DNA of 64,000 bases from Ctenosaura bakeri (GCA_948474755.1 CAOLHI010000079.1:1-64000); one strand, 5' to 3'. Shown: positions 1-11,145, counted from the stretch's first letter. Notes: generated by a model from the letters alone, not told the origin. Numbers and translations are program-made.

Positions 1-1604
1 TTCTCTTTTCTTGGTGTTAAATGTTGCTCTCCCCCACCCCCCATACACCACCGAAGTAACTTTTTCCCATTGTCCTGTATTATCCTGATCACCTACTGCC
101 ATCAATTTGAATATCTTACTTTGACATTTAGAAATTATTCTTCTAGGAATCAGTTCAAGTTTTCTTTCTTTTTTTATTAACTAGTGTTCTCATGTTTAGA
201 AATATGCACCTCCTGACAGTCAGAGATTTAGGCAGGTTGGTATGGAAGAGGTCAGCAATGAAGAAGAGGTTACATTCACTATAAATAGCTGTGGTAGAAA
301 GCAGGTGTGTGTTTTTCGTAGGGTAATGGTTTGTATTTTAGGCAATGGACATCTAAGAATATCTTAAGAAAACAGACCTGATAATATTAGCTACAATGAA
401 TTACTTAACCATGAAACAACTCATATCATCTAAAATAGACACTCTTGCAGTCACTGTAATTGTAACCCAGTGATTCTCCAGTGTTACCTACCATGCTTAG
501 CACAGAACTCTCTTGATTTACAATCAAGTCTGAAATCGTGAGGTTCCAGTAATTGCATACTTCTCATTCATGTGGCTCTTGAATTGTCTGCATTTGTTCT
601 GCCCTTCTCTGCCTCCGAGATATCATCTAGCTAAAAGCTGAAGTCATCTCAGAAGAGTTGGCTGTTCTGTTTTGTCTTTTCACAAATAAAAAATTGTGGA
701 AGACTTGAGTGGAAGTATCCTAAGGCAGTTGCCATCCTCTGCCCTTACAGATGTAGTGGAGGACTGGATTCCAACTAACTTAGCACCTAGTTGCCATGTG
801 GCACCAGCGGTGTATAAGCCTTAGGGACTGGCTCACGATGTTTTGTTTCAGCTAATATGATTTCATCAGCTGCTATGTCTTCCCTGTAATGATATTTTTA
901 TTTATTTTTAAATAAAGATTTTATAGAAGTGAGTTCTAGCAAAGAGGCTTAAAACATATTTGTTTATTTTATGTATGCATGTTTATTTATCCACACAATA
1001 GTTCATAGGCATCTAGTATGATGTGTGTGTTACAGCCAGGGACTTTGAGCCAAATTCACCATTTGTTGTGGATTTGAGAGGCTCATCTTGGAAGGCATTT
1101 AAGCAGCCCAGTTCCAGTGAGAGAACTGATAATGGTCAGTGAAAACAATAATCCCAAAGGCCTAAAGGGATAACAACAGTCAATAAGCATGGCTGCCAAT
1201 CTTTAAACTTAATCATGACATGATGATATCCTTAACACTGAGAAAAATTTATTTTTCCCCCCAAATGTGTCCATGGCAGGCAGGCATTAAATGGTTATAT
1301 AATGTCAAATAAGAATTTGAATGGGACTGTGGCAGCAGTATAATATGGAATGTGAAGTTCGATTAAGATAAATATGTTCATAAGAAATACGTTTTTCCTC
1401 AAAATCATATTTCAGTAACATGTTTGTATTGCTTCACATGGCTCTTGGAGCTCTCCTGACATACATAACATTTCCTGAATCAATAAAGAATTAGATGGGG
1501 CAGTTACTTATGGCTGCCACATAGTGACCTGGAGATCCTTCACTTTTAAATCCATTTCTGGTTCAAGGACAGCTATGACTTGGCAAAGTGTAAAATTTGT
1601 ATTT
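1..1604. other. No gene or repeat recognised
   Basis: AT-rich sequence with stops in all frames. I see no RNA gene, no simple repeat longer than a few units and no interspersed element that I can name. It could be intronic or intergenic host DNA. Confidence 0.5.
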
Positions 1605-1925
1605 TTGGTTGTTGTTCATGAATGAGATACCTCTAAGAGCCCCTGGTCATCAGTTGCACTCCTCAGGTTTGCAAACTCCAGGCCATGGCATTCTTGAATG
1701 ACTCAACCCACCAGCAGTGCAGTCTCCCTCTTTTCCTGCTGCCTCCCATTATCATCTTTTCCAGTGACTCACATCATCTCATGATACGTCCAAAGTAGAA
1801 CATCCTCAGTTTAGTCATCTTCATCTTCCTATGTAGCAAGATTTCGGGCTTGGTTTGCTCTAAGACCCATGAATTTGTCCATGGTATCTGTAGAACTCTT
1901 CTTCAGCTCCACAAATTTCATAGTA
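1605..1925 (-). mobile_element. Bov-B/RTE LINE 3' fragment
   Basis: The fragment starts with a GTTGTTGTT-type tail and reads antisense to the last part of the squamate Bov-B reverse transcriptase ORF and its 3' end. It contains the characteristic stretches CTGGTCATCAGTTGCACT, CTCCAGGCCATGGC and CTTTTCCAGTGACTC. Related fragments lie at 13104-13660 and 50970-51235. It is decayed and has no usable ORF. Bov-B is the known partner LINE of Sauria-type SINEs, which copy its 3' end. Confidence 0.65.
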
Positions 1926-2021
1926 GTAGAGAAAATAATTATGAAAAGAAGAGCGTTAAAGCAACTCACTACATTTATCAGAGCTAGGATTGCAAGGTGC
2001 CAGTCCAGAATTATTGCCTCA

Positions 2022-2101
2022 GGGTAGGCAACCTTGTATCCTCTAGGTGTCTTAGACTAAAGCGGCCAGCATAGCTAATACTCTGGGATTGTAAGAGACT
2101 A
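2022..2101. mobile_element. Palindromic MITE fragment (CTGGGA-TTGTA family)
   Basis: A short degraded copy of a widespread squamate palindromic element. It contains TTAGACTAAAG, GGCCAGCATAGC and CTCTGGGATTGTAAGAGAC, recalling the usual 'ggactacaactcccag ... gccagcatggcc ... gggagttgtagtcc' pattern. No target duplication is visible. Confidence 0.4.
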
Positions 2102-2186
2102 GCGTATTTACCCAGCGTTGTCTGAGGTTTTATTTTCCTTTTAAGAACTCACCAAACTGTTTTCTCCATTTCCTGCAAGTTTGCTC

Positions 2187-2500
2187 CATATTTCCCAGTG
2201 CAATCTGTATTCAGAGTTATTTACATGCACAGTTTGGGTTCCTGAGGGAGTATGCTGTCCTCCTCCTTGCTACTAGGCCGCATCTCCATAGCAAACGGCT
2301 TATTCCAGTACCTGTAACTTATCCTCATATTCCCCAATCCAATCTGTATTCGTAGTTGTTAACATATAGACGCTGGATTCTTGCAGGAATACACTGTTGT
2401 CCTCCTTGCTTCTAGGCATTGTCTCTATAGCAATCAGCCTATTCCAGTGTCTGTAACTTTCCCCCATAGTTCCCAGTCCAATCTGTGTTCTCTGGTGACG
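2187..2500 (+). repeat. 139-bp-period tandem repeat, about 2.3 units
   Basis: CAATCTGT recurs at 2201, 2340 and 2479, exactly 139 bases apart each time. Intervening landmarks recur in the same order: TGTCCTCCTCCTTGCT / TGTCCTCCTTGCTTCT, TAGGC..TCTC.ATAGCAA, and TATTCCAGT.CCTGTAACTT. The units are diverged by roughly a quarter, so the array is old. I cannot assign it to a named satellite. Confidence 0.75.
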
Positions 2501-2629
2501 TTGATGTACTGGCTTTTGATTTTTTTTGCTTTCTGTTGAATTTGTGCAATGGCTTTATGCTTTTCTGGAAACATTTTTTGTTTTCAATTTCAACTTTAAG
2601 GTTCTTCACATATGGAACCCATACAATCT

Positions 2630-2867
2630 ACTGTGTGAGGCGAGAAGACCTGGTAACTATGTTCTGTATATCACTTTAATTTTTCTCACATATGCCTCCC
2701 AAAAGTTTTTTGGCATCCTTATTGATGATAGGCCATAGCAACCAGCCTGAGGCCCGAGAGCTCTCTGGCTGAGAATTCTAAAGGCCTATCCTTAAACCGT
2801 GAACCCCAGGATTCCATGGAATCTTCATAGCCAGCCAATCATATGAGGTCTTCTCGCCTCACACAGT
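2630..2867. repeat. Perfect 22-bp inverted repeat with 194-bp spacer
   Basis: The 22 bases at 2630-2651 (ACTGTGTGAGG then CGAGAAGACCT) are the exact reverse complement of 2846-2867. The spacer contains MITE-like words such as GAATTCTAAAGGC and AACCCCAGGATTCCATGG, so this may be the terminal inverted repeat of a small DNA element. No flanking target duplication is evident. Confidence 0.7.
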
Positions 2868-4020
2868 CAGTCGTATGAGGTCTTTGCTTGCTAGATGCAG
2901 ACAATGCACAGACAAGCATTGACTTTTATATAGTAGATTTCTCCCCTTTTTAAAATGGGTATGAATTTGCACAGTCCAAAGCAGTAAATGAGCATGCAAC
3001 CAGCATGTTCTCTCTGCTAGTTCCATCTGTTCTTCTCCCCTCAAATTCTGCAGGGCAAAGCTAAAGTTCTGCCTGGAGGGACAGATGGAGAAAGGAAGGT
3101 AATAGATGATGTGGCTACTATTTCAGGCCTCTTAAAGGAACAGCCATGACTTCCAGGTGACCCCTGGGAACCCTGATTAAAGCATGCTTAGTCAAAACAA
3201 ATATGAGCAAAGTTACAGAAGTCCCTAAAAAGATCATTATAAGTTATTTTATCCTGAACTGATGTATGTCAATGGCCTCTTAATGTCATCCCAAGCAACT
3301 AAGTTGGAGCGACGTGTGGCTCAATTTTCGTGCTTCCAGTTAAACATTAACGGTGCAATATGTGGAAGATGTGGTATGAGGCTACTAAAAGGAAGATAAC
3401 TCATTTTTGTTTCCTAAATGCAGTAGTTGTTAAAAACCCAGACTGAAATGAAAAAAGAGCGCTCCCATGGAGCAGCAATTTTATATTTATTATCAATCCT
3501 ATGGACACTTGACACAAGGCATAACTTGTACTTTTTGTATTTCTTGCTTTTGAATATTTTGTCCTGGTTCTGCCAAAAAAATATCTTGGATGACGACGAA
3601 GCCTGGCTGGAATCTCAGTTCCTGTACATCAGGAGTTAAGACCATATTTGTGTATTCTTGAAGAATTGAGCCACACTGCTGTTGTTCTACCTCCGCTGTT
3701 ACCTTTAAACAGCTCAGATGGAAAGCCAACCTGAACAGTCCTACGTTGGCTGTTTTCCCATAGGCTTTTGTGGGTCGCCTCCCCTTTGCCTCATTGGCCA
3801 ACGGCGTTTAGATTGGCTCAGCTGACTGGGAGTTGATATAGGTCAGTATAGCAATGTGGAATTGACTTGTTGTTCTTGTTCCCAAATGTAGCTTTGTTTA
3901 ATCTGGCACCTTGCCAGCGCTGTACAGTCGCCACGCTTAGCCTTATGCAATGACAGAACAACACAGGGCAGAGTAGAGGGACAGGCAATTTTCTTTTTCT
4001 TCTTCCTTTTCCTATTCTTC
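2868..4020. other. No gene or repeat recognised
   Basis: Short ORFs on both strands are chance frames without recognisable motifs. I see no nameable repeat. The stretch ends at the direct repeat flanking the 4030-4209 palindrome. Confidence 0.45.
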
Positions 4021-4029
4021 AGAGAGGGA

Positions 4030-4209
4030 GGCCATTTCCGCACTAGCCTGTTATAGCGTGATGATTCCACTTTCAACATCCTCTGGAATCCTGGGGTTTG
4101 CAGTTTCGGGAGGGGCCGTTTGGCCCCTCCCGAAACTGCAAACCCCAGGATTCCAGAGGATGTTGAAAGTGGAATCATCACGCTATAACAGGCTAGTGCG
4201 GAAATGGCC
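4030..4209. mobile_element. Perfect 88-bp-arm palindrome, hAT-like foldback MITE
   Basis: Positions 4030-4117 are the exact reverse complement of 4122-4209, leaving a 4-base loop GTTT. The arms contain CCACTTTCAACATCCTCTGG and AATCCTGGGGTTTGCAG, which also mark the related element at 17728-17922. Direct repeats AGAGAGGGA (4021-4029) and AGAGAGGAA (4210-4218) abut the arms, fitting a target duplication of about 8 bp as hAT elements make. The perfection of the arms is unusual, because the other family members here are imperfect. A palindromic assembly artefact is possible. Confidence 0.8.
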
Positions 4210-4235
4210 AGAGAGGAAGAATAGGAAATTTTAAG

Positions 4236-4272
4236 ACAATGTGTGTGTGTGTGTGTGTGTGCACGCGTGCGC
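4236..4272. repeat. (TG)n microsatellite ending in GCACGCGTGCGC
   Basis: About eleven TG units run into an alternating purine-pyrimidine CG-rich end. This is a potential Z-DNA tract and probably length-polymorphic. Confidence 0.9.
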
Positions 4273-5224
4273 TTTAAGGTTCCTCAGTCAGGTAATAAAA
4301 ATGCAAAATACCCTTTTTAAATAAACCCAAGGGAGATTTTAAGAGCTGTCAGATCAATGTGTGTGAAGTTCTGAGGCATTGGCAGCTTTGCTTGACCTTA
4401 GGAAAAGGAGCTTCTTGCCCCCACATCCTGTAAACAAACATACATACAGCCTAAAATCAGGTCACTAGCTCAGAAGTTCATTTTGGTGTTCTGAGATAGC
4501 AATGCTTGACAGTTCTGTTTACTGTCAGCACATGCCCTACAATTTAAAGGCTGGCCCTCATTGTGCTTGACTGCAGACTGCTACCACACCAGTTCCACAG
4601 GATGAATATAAACAGAGTTCCCAGCTGGGGCTTTCTTCCAAATATTGGTCTCCCTTCCTCTGCAACATAATTTGTGACCAACATAGGAAATTTTAAAAAA
4701 ATTATAAAAATCTTCACACTGTGTTAGATTGTTTTATTTTTTTTTAAATTAAAATATTCTACTTTGGTATGTGAAACAGAGAAGCTTGCCAATGTGAAAA
4801 CTGGAAAGGGATTCTGTTGTGTGTTTGTTCAGAAGAGGGGACTTCAGCAGGTGTTGCTTGCTACCTGGTGACATGACCGTCAACATCTCGAGAAATTCTT
4901 CTTTTAAAAGGTACAAGAGACCTCTTCAGTTTTCACCCTGGCAACCCTAGAAATGTAGCAGATTTCCTATTTTGTATTCCCTTGTGGTCAAGTTTTCCTA
5001 TGGTAGGGTTGGGGGAAATGCAAGGACAAGGGGAATGGTAGCATGCAGTCACACTTAGAGGGAAGTAAATTGCAGATATAGAAGTGGCAGGGTTAGTTGG
5101 CTAAGAAAGTTGCAATGAGGGCTGAATGTGTGGAGAAAAACATGGCAGGCTTTGAGAATATTTATCAACAAAGAGTCCTGGGGCACTGTAAAGACTAAAT
5201 GATTTGTTATAGGAGGAGTTTTTA
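4273..5224. other. No gene or repeat recognised
   Basis: AT-rich, with short A and T runs near 4690-4750. I see nothing I can name. Confidence 0.45.
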
Positions 5225-5345
5225 GTCTTGCAGATATTTTGGACTTCAGCTCCCAGAATCCTGACCATTGGCTGTGCTGGCTGAAGCTTCTAGGGGTTGA
5301 AGTCCTAAATGTCTGGAAGCCTGAAAGTTGAGAATTGCTGGACTA
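5225..5345. mobile_element. Palindromic MITE (CTCCCAGAATCC family)
   Basis: TTTTGGACTTCAGCTCCCAG at the left is mirrored by TTGAAGTCCTAAATGTCTGG at the right around GACCATTGGCTGTGCTGGC. The same architecture recurs at 7215-7325, 13735-13850, 27520-27645, 44785-44890 and 56690-56840. It is a non-autonomous DNA element; the superfamily is uncertain. Confidence 0.6.
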
Positions 5346-6540
5346 CAGCATGTTCTGTGACACGACTGTGATGGACTCCTTTTCTGCTCATCAAAGATGG
5401 ACTCTGTGTTGGCTTTGCTGCAACAGATGAACATGGCTGCCACTTTGGAAACTGTATATAACTTACTGATTGAGAGCCCTTGCAGACACCCAGATGCACC
5501 CTAAAGTGAACTCTCATACCAGTGAAACTTTGTTGACTGTGCCACCCCTGCTAAGGGATCAGGAGAAATTTTTACCACACCATCACATATTATATAATAG
5601 CTTTCTGTATTCATCCAGAAAACAAGTATTCTTGCATTTTTATACAAATGAGCACTATGGTAAGTTGTTTTATTTATTTGTTGCATTTATGTCCTGCTTT
5701 TCCACTTAATGAATATGATTGGCTGCTTTTAATCTGTGTTACTAACAAAAGAGGACAGTCTTTAGGATAAAGGGCAATCTTTTGGAGAGAGGGTCAAATT
5801 TCTCTGGTGGGCTGTGTTTCTAAGCTACATTTTAAAAGAGGACTTTCAGGGCCTGATTTCTATCAAGTCAAATGGATTTTGCTCAGACTAAGCTGTGGTA
5901 GTAGTAAACAGGCAAAATATTTCTCAGAGGTATGACTTGACTGAATGCTCTTACAAAGGAAAGGTGTATGGTGTCTCTTGTCCTCCTTTGCCTTCCCCCC
6001 CCCTAATTAGTGACAAAAACAATTGCCAGCTTTTAGGCACCAGCTGTTCTTTGGTGCTGCCTTTTTGTATTGTGCAATTAGAATGCCCTCTTCATCCATG
6101 GTGCTATCTAATCTAACTTGGGCTGTTTTAGAGTCCCTGTTCTGTCATCACAACCTTTTGTTTGAGACTATTTACAGAGAGTGTACCTTACTTAGGAGAT
6201 AATCAGTTCATGCTATGACTGATAAAAGTATTTTCTTCTGCTTTGACATGAACCAAAAGTAATAACTCACAGATATTTCTGTCTATTTGCAGAAGAAGGG
6301 GTTACATTTATTTCAAAATTTTTTCTCTTCTGCACTGAAGACATTACCTGCACCTTGTGTTTTTCTTCAAATTTTCAATAGCTGTAACCAGCTGTTTACC
6401 TCCACAAATGAAGAGGAACACTCCAGATTTTAACCAGAGTGTATTCTAATGGGTTTTGTGTCTTGTTCTTAGATTGTTTGGGAATGGTAAATAGTACTAA
6501 AATGTACTATGGAAATAAGATACACAAAAGCCATACCTAT
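5346..6540. other. No gene or repeat recognised
   Basis: AT-rich, with a C run near 5996-6003. Short ORFs lack motifs, and I see no nameable element. Confidence 0.45.
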
Positions 6541-7030
6541 CTCCCCATTTATTTATTTAAGAGATTTAATACACTGCCTGTGATTCACTATCCTCACAGA
6601 ACAAAAACAATGATAGCAGTTGTAAAACAAACATATAAAACAAAACCCTAAAATTATTCAAAAGCTGACTTGAAAGAACAATTCAAGGAGGTTTTAGTAA
6701 AAACCAATGTAAAGGTGCCTCACAAGAGAGCTGTAAAAAGGCAAGGCCATTGTAGAAAAGCCCTGGTCCTTCCCTTTCATTAACCCTAAAAGACCATTGG
6801 TTAGGTCTCCAAAGCCAATTGCAAGGTTAATAGGAGTGTAAGCAGTTCTTTAGGTAAACTGATTTGGAAGTTTAAACTGATTAGGACCTTCAAGACAAAA
6901 ACTAGCACCTTAAATTCAGCCTAGAGCATGCCACCTACAAGAATTCTTGCTGCCACATGCTGTACAAATTGAAATTTCTTGGCTGTATTTTAGGACAGCC
7001 CTGTGCAGAATCCCTTACAGCAAGTCATGT
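6541..7030 (-). mobile_element. L2-type LINE 3' fragment, antisense
   Basis: Read on the minus strand, the right end encodes KKFQFVQHVAARILV just after a decayed C-GLP segment. This matches the L2 reverse transcriptase C-terminal block 'KLQLVQNAAARLLTG'. The left end is an A-rich tail with a TTTATTTATTT start on the plus strand. The frame is broken by several stops, so it is a dead fragment. Confidence 0.6.
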
Positions 7031-7214
7031 GTTTTTAGAATCATTTTGCGAGTAAAGTTGTAGCTGGTGAGTCAGCTGAAGCTAGTAAAATGCACACACT
7101 CACAAAAACACACATGGCTACTGCTGACATCTGTGTGTGTAGAGAGGGCTGAATCCAGAAGCACTCCCAAGCTGCAGACCTGGCTGTTTATAACACTAGT
7201 TCTCAGTCGCTGTC

Positions 7215-7325
7215 TCCCCAGGTGTTTTGAACTTCAGCTCCCAGAAGTGGCAGCCAATGGTCCAAATTCAGAGTGTTGAAGTCCAAATCAGCTGGAAGGC
7301 CAAAGTTGGTAAATCACTGTTTTAG
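7215..7325. mobile_element. Palindromic MITE (CTCCCAGAA family)
   Basis: CAGGTGTTTTGAACTTCAGC and CTCCCAGAAGTGGCAGCCAA at the left are mirrored by GAGTGTTGAAGTCCAAATCA at the right. It belongs to the same family as 5225-5345 and is diverged. Confidence 0.55.
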
Positions 7326-8315
7326 AGGGAACACAACCCAATCCAGAAACAAGTGTATATCAATAACAAACTCAGTGGATTTTCGGGCAAATGACACTTC
7401 TGTCTAGAGTTTCAGCTTGTTTGCCCTTGTCCACCACAAAATTCTTCATGAATCTCTATGTAGAGTTTCCATTACCATTGGATCAGAAGATAGAGAGATA
7501 GGTGGAACAACATAGCTTATGCCATCAGCTGTGCGGGGATTAATTGCTATTTGTCTCTTCCTTAGTGGTGTAGTGGCAAATTTGAAGTGCAAGCCCTTAC
7601 CGGGAAAGCCTCTATAGCAATGTCCCCACAAAGAATCCAAATGTGTGGGTGGCTGTGTTTATCAACTTTCTTTTCTGCTAGGAATAAGTGTTTCATAAAG
7701 CCATTCTTAAATATTTTAGATTATAGTAGGATTAACATTCTAACAATACGTGCAAAATCCATTTCCCCCTCCCCACTTACTCTGGAGATTGCAGCTAAAC
7801 TCAAAGGTAAGGGGGAACCCTTGGTAGGGGTAGCAAATGTTGTCATAGTTCCTCCTCATATATCTATATATATCAGGTCTTTGACCCAGCAAGCCCTATC
7901 TCCACTACACCACTGTTCCTCCTCTGCTCCTCTCCCAGAACAATATAATCTATTGACAGCCATTCCATGTGAAGCAGAAGGAGAGATGGCATAGCTGGAA
8001 CCACTTCATTGGCTCAACTGAGATCAACTGCCATTTGACTCTTCCTTTCTCCCAGGGGTCATCTTTTAGCAACCATTCCATCTGGTTGTAGCAGGAGAGG
8101 AATAGCACAGCACACTCCACTGTCTCAGCTGAGAAACACTATGCCATTGAGTTCCCTCTCGCCTTCAGTGATGATTCCCCCTGGTCATTAAATAGTGTAA
8201 CTTTGTAAGAAGTTCATGTCTGAATCAGTTTTTCTTTTCCTGACTCCTGCTTCTCTCAGTTCTTCTTCTGTAATGTGACTTACACCAAATAAGCAATGAG
8301 TCAGTGAAAGAGAGA
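7326..8315. other. No gene or repeat recognised
   Basis: The 135-codon ORF at 7587-7994 has no recognisable domain or codon bias and is treated as chance. Nothing else was identified. Confidence 0.4.
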
Positions 8316-8440
8316 CGGGGTGGTGTGGTAGTTTTGGCAGTGGTCTTGGACTTCAGGAGACTAGGGTTTGAATTCCTCCTCCCCCCACCCCGCCATTCAG
8401 CCGTGCTAACCCAGTTGGTGACCTTGGGCAAGTCTTAGAG
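8316..8440 (+). mobile_element. Sauria-type SINE, truncated
   Basis: A tRNA-like head has GGTGTGGTAGTTTTGG (A-box region) and AGGGTTTGAATTCC (B-box region), followed by GGTGACCTTGGGCAAGTC. The copy stops there, before the Bov-B-like tail. It is old and diverged. Confidence 0.65.
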
Positions 8441-9994
8441 CAGGGGTGGGCAAAGTGTCATCCATGGGCCACTCTTGCCCCCAAGGTGCCCCAAATGTTC
8501 CCAGGCCGAAGCAGTTTGCTTCCCCTTCCCCTTCAAAACTCCCAGACCTCCCCAAAACACAAAGGAAAAACAACTTCAGGTATTCTATAAGGAACAATAG
8601 GCTTGTATCTTGAAAACAGGTTCAGTGTTTTTGCTACCATGATGCTGTCATTATACTGTAATATGATTGCCTGATAGAATATCTGTGAAGCTAAGTATGT
8701 GGAGCAGTGTATGACCACTGTATTTTGCATAAGTGCCCCCACTCCCAAAATAATCAGAAGTCAGTGTGGCCATCTTGTTTTTAACTCTTCCAGAAAATGA
8801 GGTCTGTGGGAGATTTACTGTGTGAAGGCATGTTATTGATCCACCAGTAATTTTTCATGTGACTACAAATACAAAGCTTTTCTACCCTTGAATTGAAGTC
8901 TTTTACCCTTCAGCTGAGGTTATTGTTGCTTCTAAATCCCTACTTCAATGGCTGGTAGCAAATTATTCCAAATTTGCATATATTATAATGAATTAGCATA
9001 TGCAAAGAAGTGATGCCCAGAATTTGTTTTCTGTTGGCTTTGGTTTTGTTTACTGCTAATTGAATGAGACCATCCGTTAACTTACAGGAGCGGCTTTCAA
9101 GAATGTTTGGCAGGACTGTAATAGCATTGCCAAATATTGGAAAAGGATGAGAGTTAAATTAGCAGACAAATATAATGAGAACTATCAGTGGAACTAGTAA
9201 ACATTTTGTCAAGTTTCTTAAAAGATGCAAAGAGCAACATTATAGAATTGGTTTTACCTTTACTTTATTGAATACGTCTATTGGTTCAAGAATAAAAACC
9301 ATAAACATGATTTTTTTAAAAGAAAAATGGCCAGTCTTTGCCATCAGTGCCACAACTCATATAGGCTGTGCTACAATGGTACTATTTCATTTATTGGATA
9401 CTTTCTAAAATAGTTGGCCACTACTGATTGAAAAGAATATGGAATACAGGAGAAACTGAGAGTTTAAGCAACATAGAATGAGTTTGTAAAGATTGTCAAA
9501 TAAAATTGGATTAGACCATTAATCATGGAAACTTTATTTGGATGCACTTTCCTTGTATTCTTTACATTTTTATTCTAGGTTGGATAAACATCTGTTATTG
9601 TTTCCTGCCTAGCACAGAGAAATTAGGTGTATTTCAAAGCACCTGACAGATCAGATGTATTGATGGTGGCACAATGTGTTTAGCTAGATCAGTCACAAGT
9701 TGTACAGGTCTTGTATGTCCTCTTGCTTTCATTTCATGAAATATTTCTTGAGATCTAGGAAATGGTTTATCATTATGGGATTTCAATAGCTTCTTATACA
9801 GCATCTTGCACTTATCAGTGAAAAATCTATTTTTACATTAAATGGCTGTCAGACTCCCAACGGCAGTTGATAAGTAAGGATATCCTAGTGCTGCTCTTGT
9901 GAATATCCCATGTTTGCTCCAGAGAGCTCCAGTGAAAAGCATTTCTTGGGAAGTTTCCACCAAAATGCTTTTCAAGTTCTGCTTTTTTTTTCAA
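8441..9994. other. No gene; one repeat-like edge
   Basis: AGCAGGGGTGGGCAAAGTG at about 8438-8456 looks like a common squamate MITE terminus. The rest, to 9994, shows no nameable element or gene. Confidence 0.35.
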
Positions 9995-10019
9995 GTTCTC
10001 GCTTCGGCAGCACATATAC
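9995..10019 (+). pseudogene. U6 snRNA 5'-end fragment
   Basis: Twenty-four of 25 bases match the first 25 nt of vertebrate U6 snRNA: TCGCTTCGGCAGCACATATA is identical, with one mismatch at position 3. The match breaks abruptly into unrelated sequence, so this is not a functional gene: the catalytic region, the Sm-independent 3' end and the T-run terminator are all missing. The 11-mer TTTCAAGTTCT occurs just upstream (9970-9980) and again overlapping the U6 start (9990-10000). The likely origin is reverse-transcriptase template switching onto U6 during LINE retrotransposition, as known for U6/L1 chimeras in mammals. Confidence 0.8.
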
Positions 10020-10085
10020 CATGTAAAGCAAATAAATTTAGATTAAGGCAGTTAAACAACCAATTTGCATTTCAGTCCTACACAC

Positions 10086-10124
<39 letters not shown>

Positions 10125-10190
10125 GTGCGGCTTCAAGTTGTTTCCAGCTGATGGTGAACCTATAGCGAATCCGTCACAAACTTTTCTCCT
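10086..10190 (-). mobile_element. SINE tail with (TTG)n tract, antisense
   Basis: About thirteen TTG units (10086-10125) precede TGCGGCTTCAAGTTGTTTCC, which resembles the antisense Sauria-type SINE tail (usually CCTTCAAGTCATTTCC). The SINE body is absent, giving a 5'-truncated copy with an expanded CAA tail. Confidence 0.65.
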
Positions 10191-10262
10191 ATGCATGCCT
10201 ACTTAGAATTCGCCACCATTGAGTTCTGTGGGTTCAGTGGGAATTATTCCTAGGTGTGAATA
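10188..10262. mobile_element. MITE-like fragment
   Basis: CTATGCATGCCTACTTAGAA followed by CATTGAGTTC and CAGTGGGAATTATTCCTAGG resembles the squamate repeat read as 'gcaatcctatgcatg ... attcaatgggacttactcccagg'. A second copy lies at 45452-45565. Confidence 0.45.
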
Positions 10263-10925
10263 TGACTTGAACCTTAGTTAGAATACCCACTAACTCTGAG
10301 CTAAGCAAGAAAAGGTCTTTATCTTCTTATTTATCTTTTTAGTTGCTTGGACTTAAAGGTTTAACTGAATTTGTTTTCATGTGATGCTTTTGCACTTTTA
10401 GTAGAATGCATGTGATTTCTGCTAGAGACCTGTAGTTTGTTGCTCTTATATTGCAGTTCTTGTGAAGAACAACGTTGGTTAAGAATATCATTGAAATTTA
10501 AATATGCATTTTGGGCAGAACATAGCTTGCCCAGATAGAGTGAATTTCCCTTCTAACTCTGCGTGTGTATTCATGATGGCTTGTGGATTTGCATTCCATT
10601 CCCTGCATGCAGTTGTTGCAGTTGCTAACCAGCACCCAGCAATAAAGATGTTGTGTCCTGAAAATGTCTGGAAGGCCCCCGTTGCCAGTTGTCCCTGCAC
10701 AAGGACTATGAGGGCCACACATGGGCCTGTGGTGGAAGGTTGTACACCTTTCCATGGGACAATGTGAGACAACTACCTCAGGCACCAGATACTGGGGAGC
10801 TGCTGTAGGATGTTGGGCGACAGAGCTGTAAGCAAACCTGCTCCCTTGAGATGAGGCCAAAGAAAATGTGTCCGAGAAGACCTGAGAAGTTGTGTATAAA
10901 AAAGACAGATTTTAGTGTGTTCCTA
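10263..10925. other. No gene recognised; GC-richer segment
   Basis: Positions 10660-10815 are GC-richer and include CCTCAGGCACCAGATACTGG, which looks like an unassigned repeat. Overlapping ORFs on both strands across it are chance frames. Confidence 0.35.
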
Positions 10926-11073
10926 ATTCTTCAAGTGCAATAATTGAGAAAGTAAAGTGTTTAACAATACAAATTCTTCAAGTGAAATAATTCTTCAAGT
11001 GAAATAATTCTTCAAGTGAAATACAAATTCTTCAAGTGAAATAATTGAGAAAGTAAAGTGTTTAACAATACAA
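10926..11073 (+). repeat. Compound minisatellite (A-B-B-B-A layout)
   Basis: A 47-base unit at 10926-10972 recurs almost exactly at 11027-11073; both contain ATTGAGAAAGTAAAGTGTTT. Between them are three short units built on ATTCTTCAAGTGAAATA. The short unit is the first part of the long one, so the array probably grew by replication slippage plus segment duplication. Near-identity of the units indicates recent origin. Confidence 0.9.
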
Positions 11074-11145
11074 ATCAAAGTGATTAACTTTGAAAGATCA
11101 GTCCATAAACTTTTAAAAACTTGTAACAGTTTGGTATGAATATCT

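Noticed and set aside
7587..7994. 135-codon plus-strand ORF
   Set aside because: No domain, no codon bias, and no splice or promoter context.
10086..10125. TTG tract as a CRISPR-like or coding Leu repeat
   Set aside because: It is an ordinary trinucleotide expansion of a SINE tail (CAA on the other strand). The poly-Leu ORF through it is spurious.
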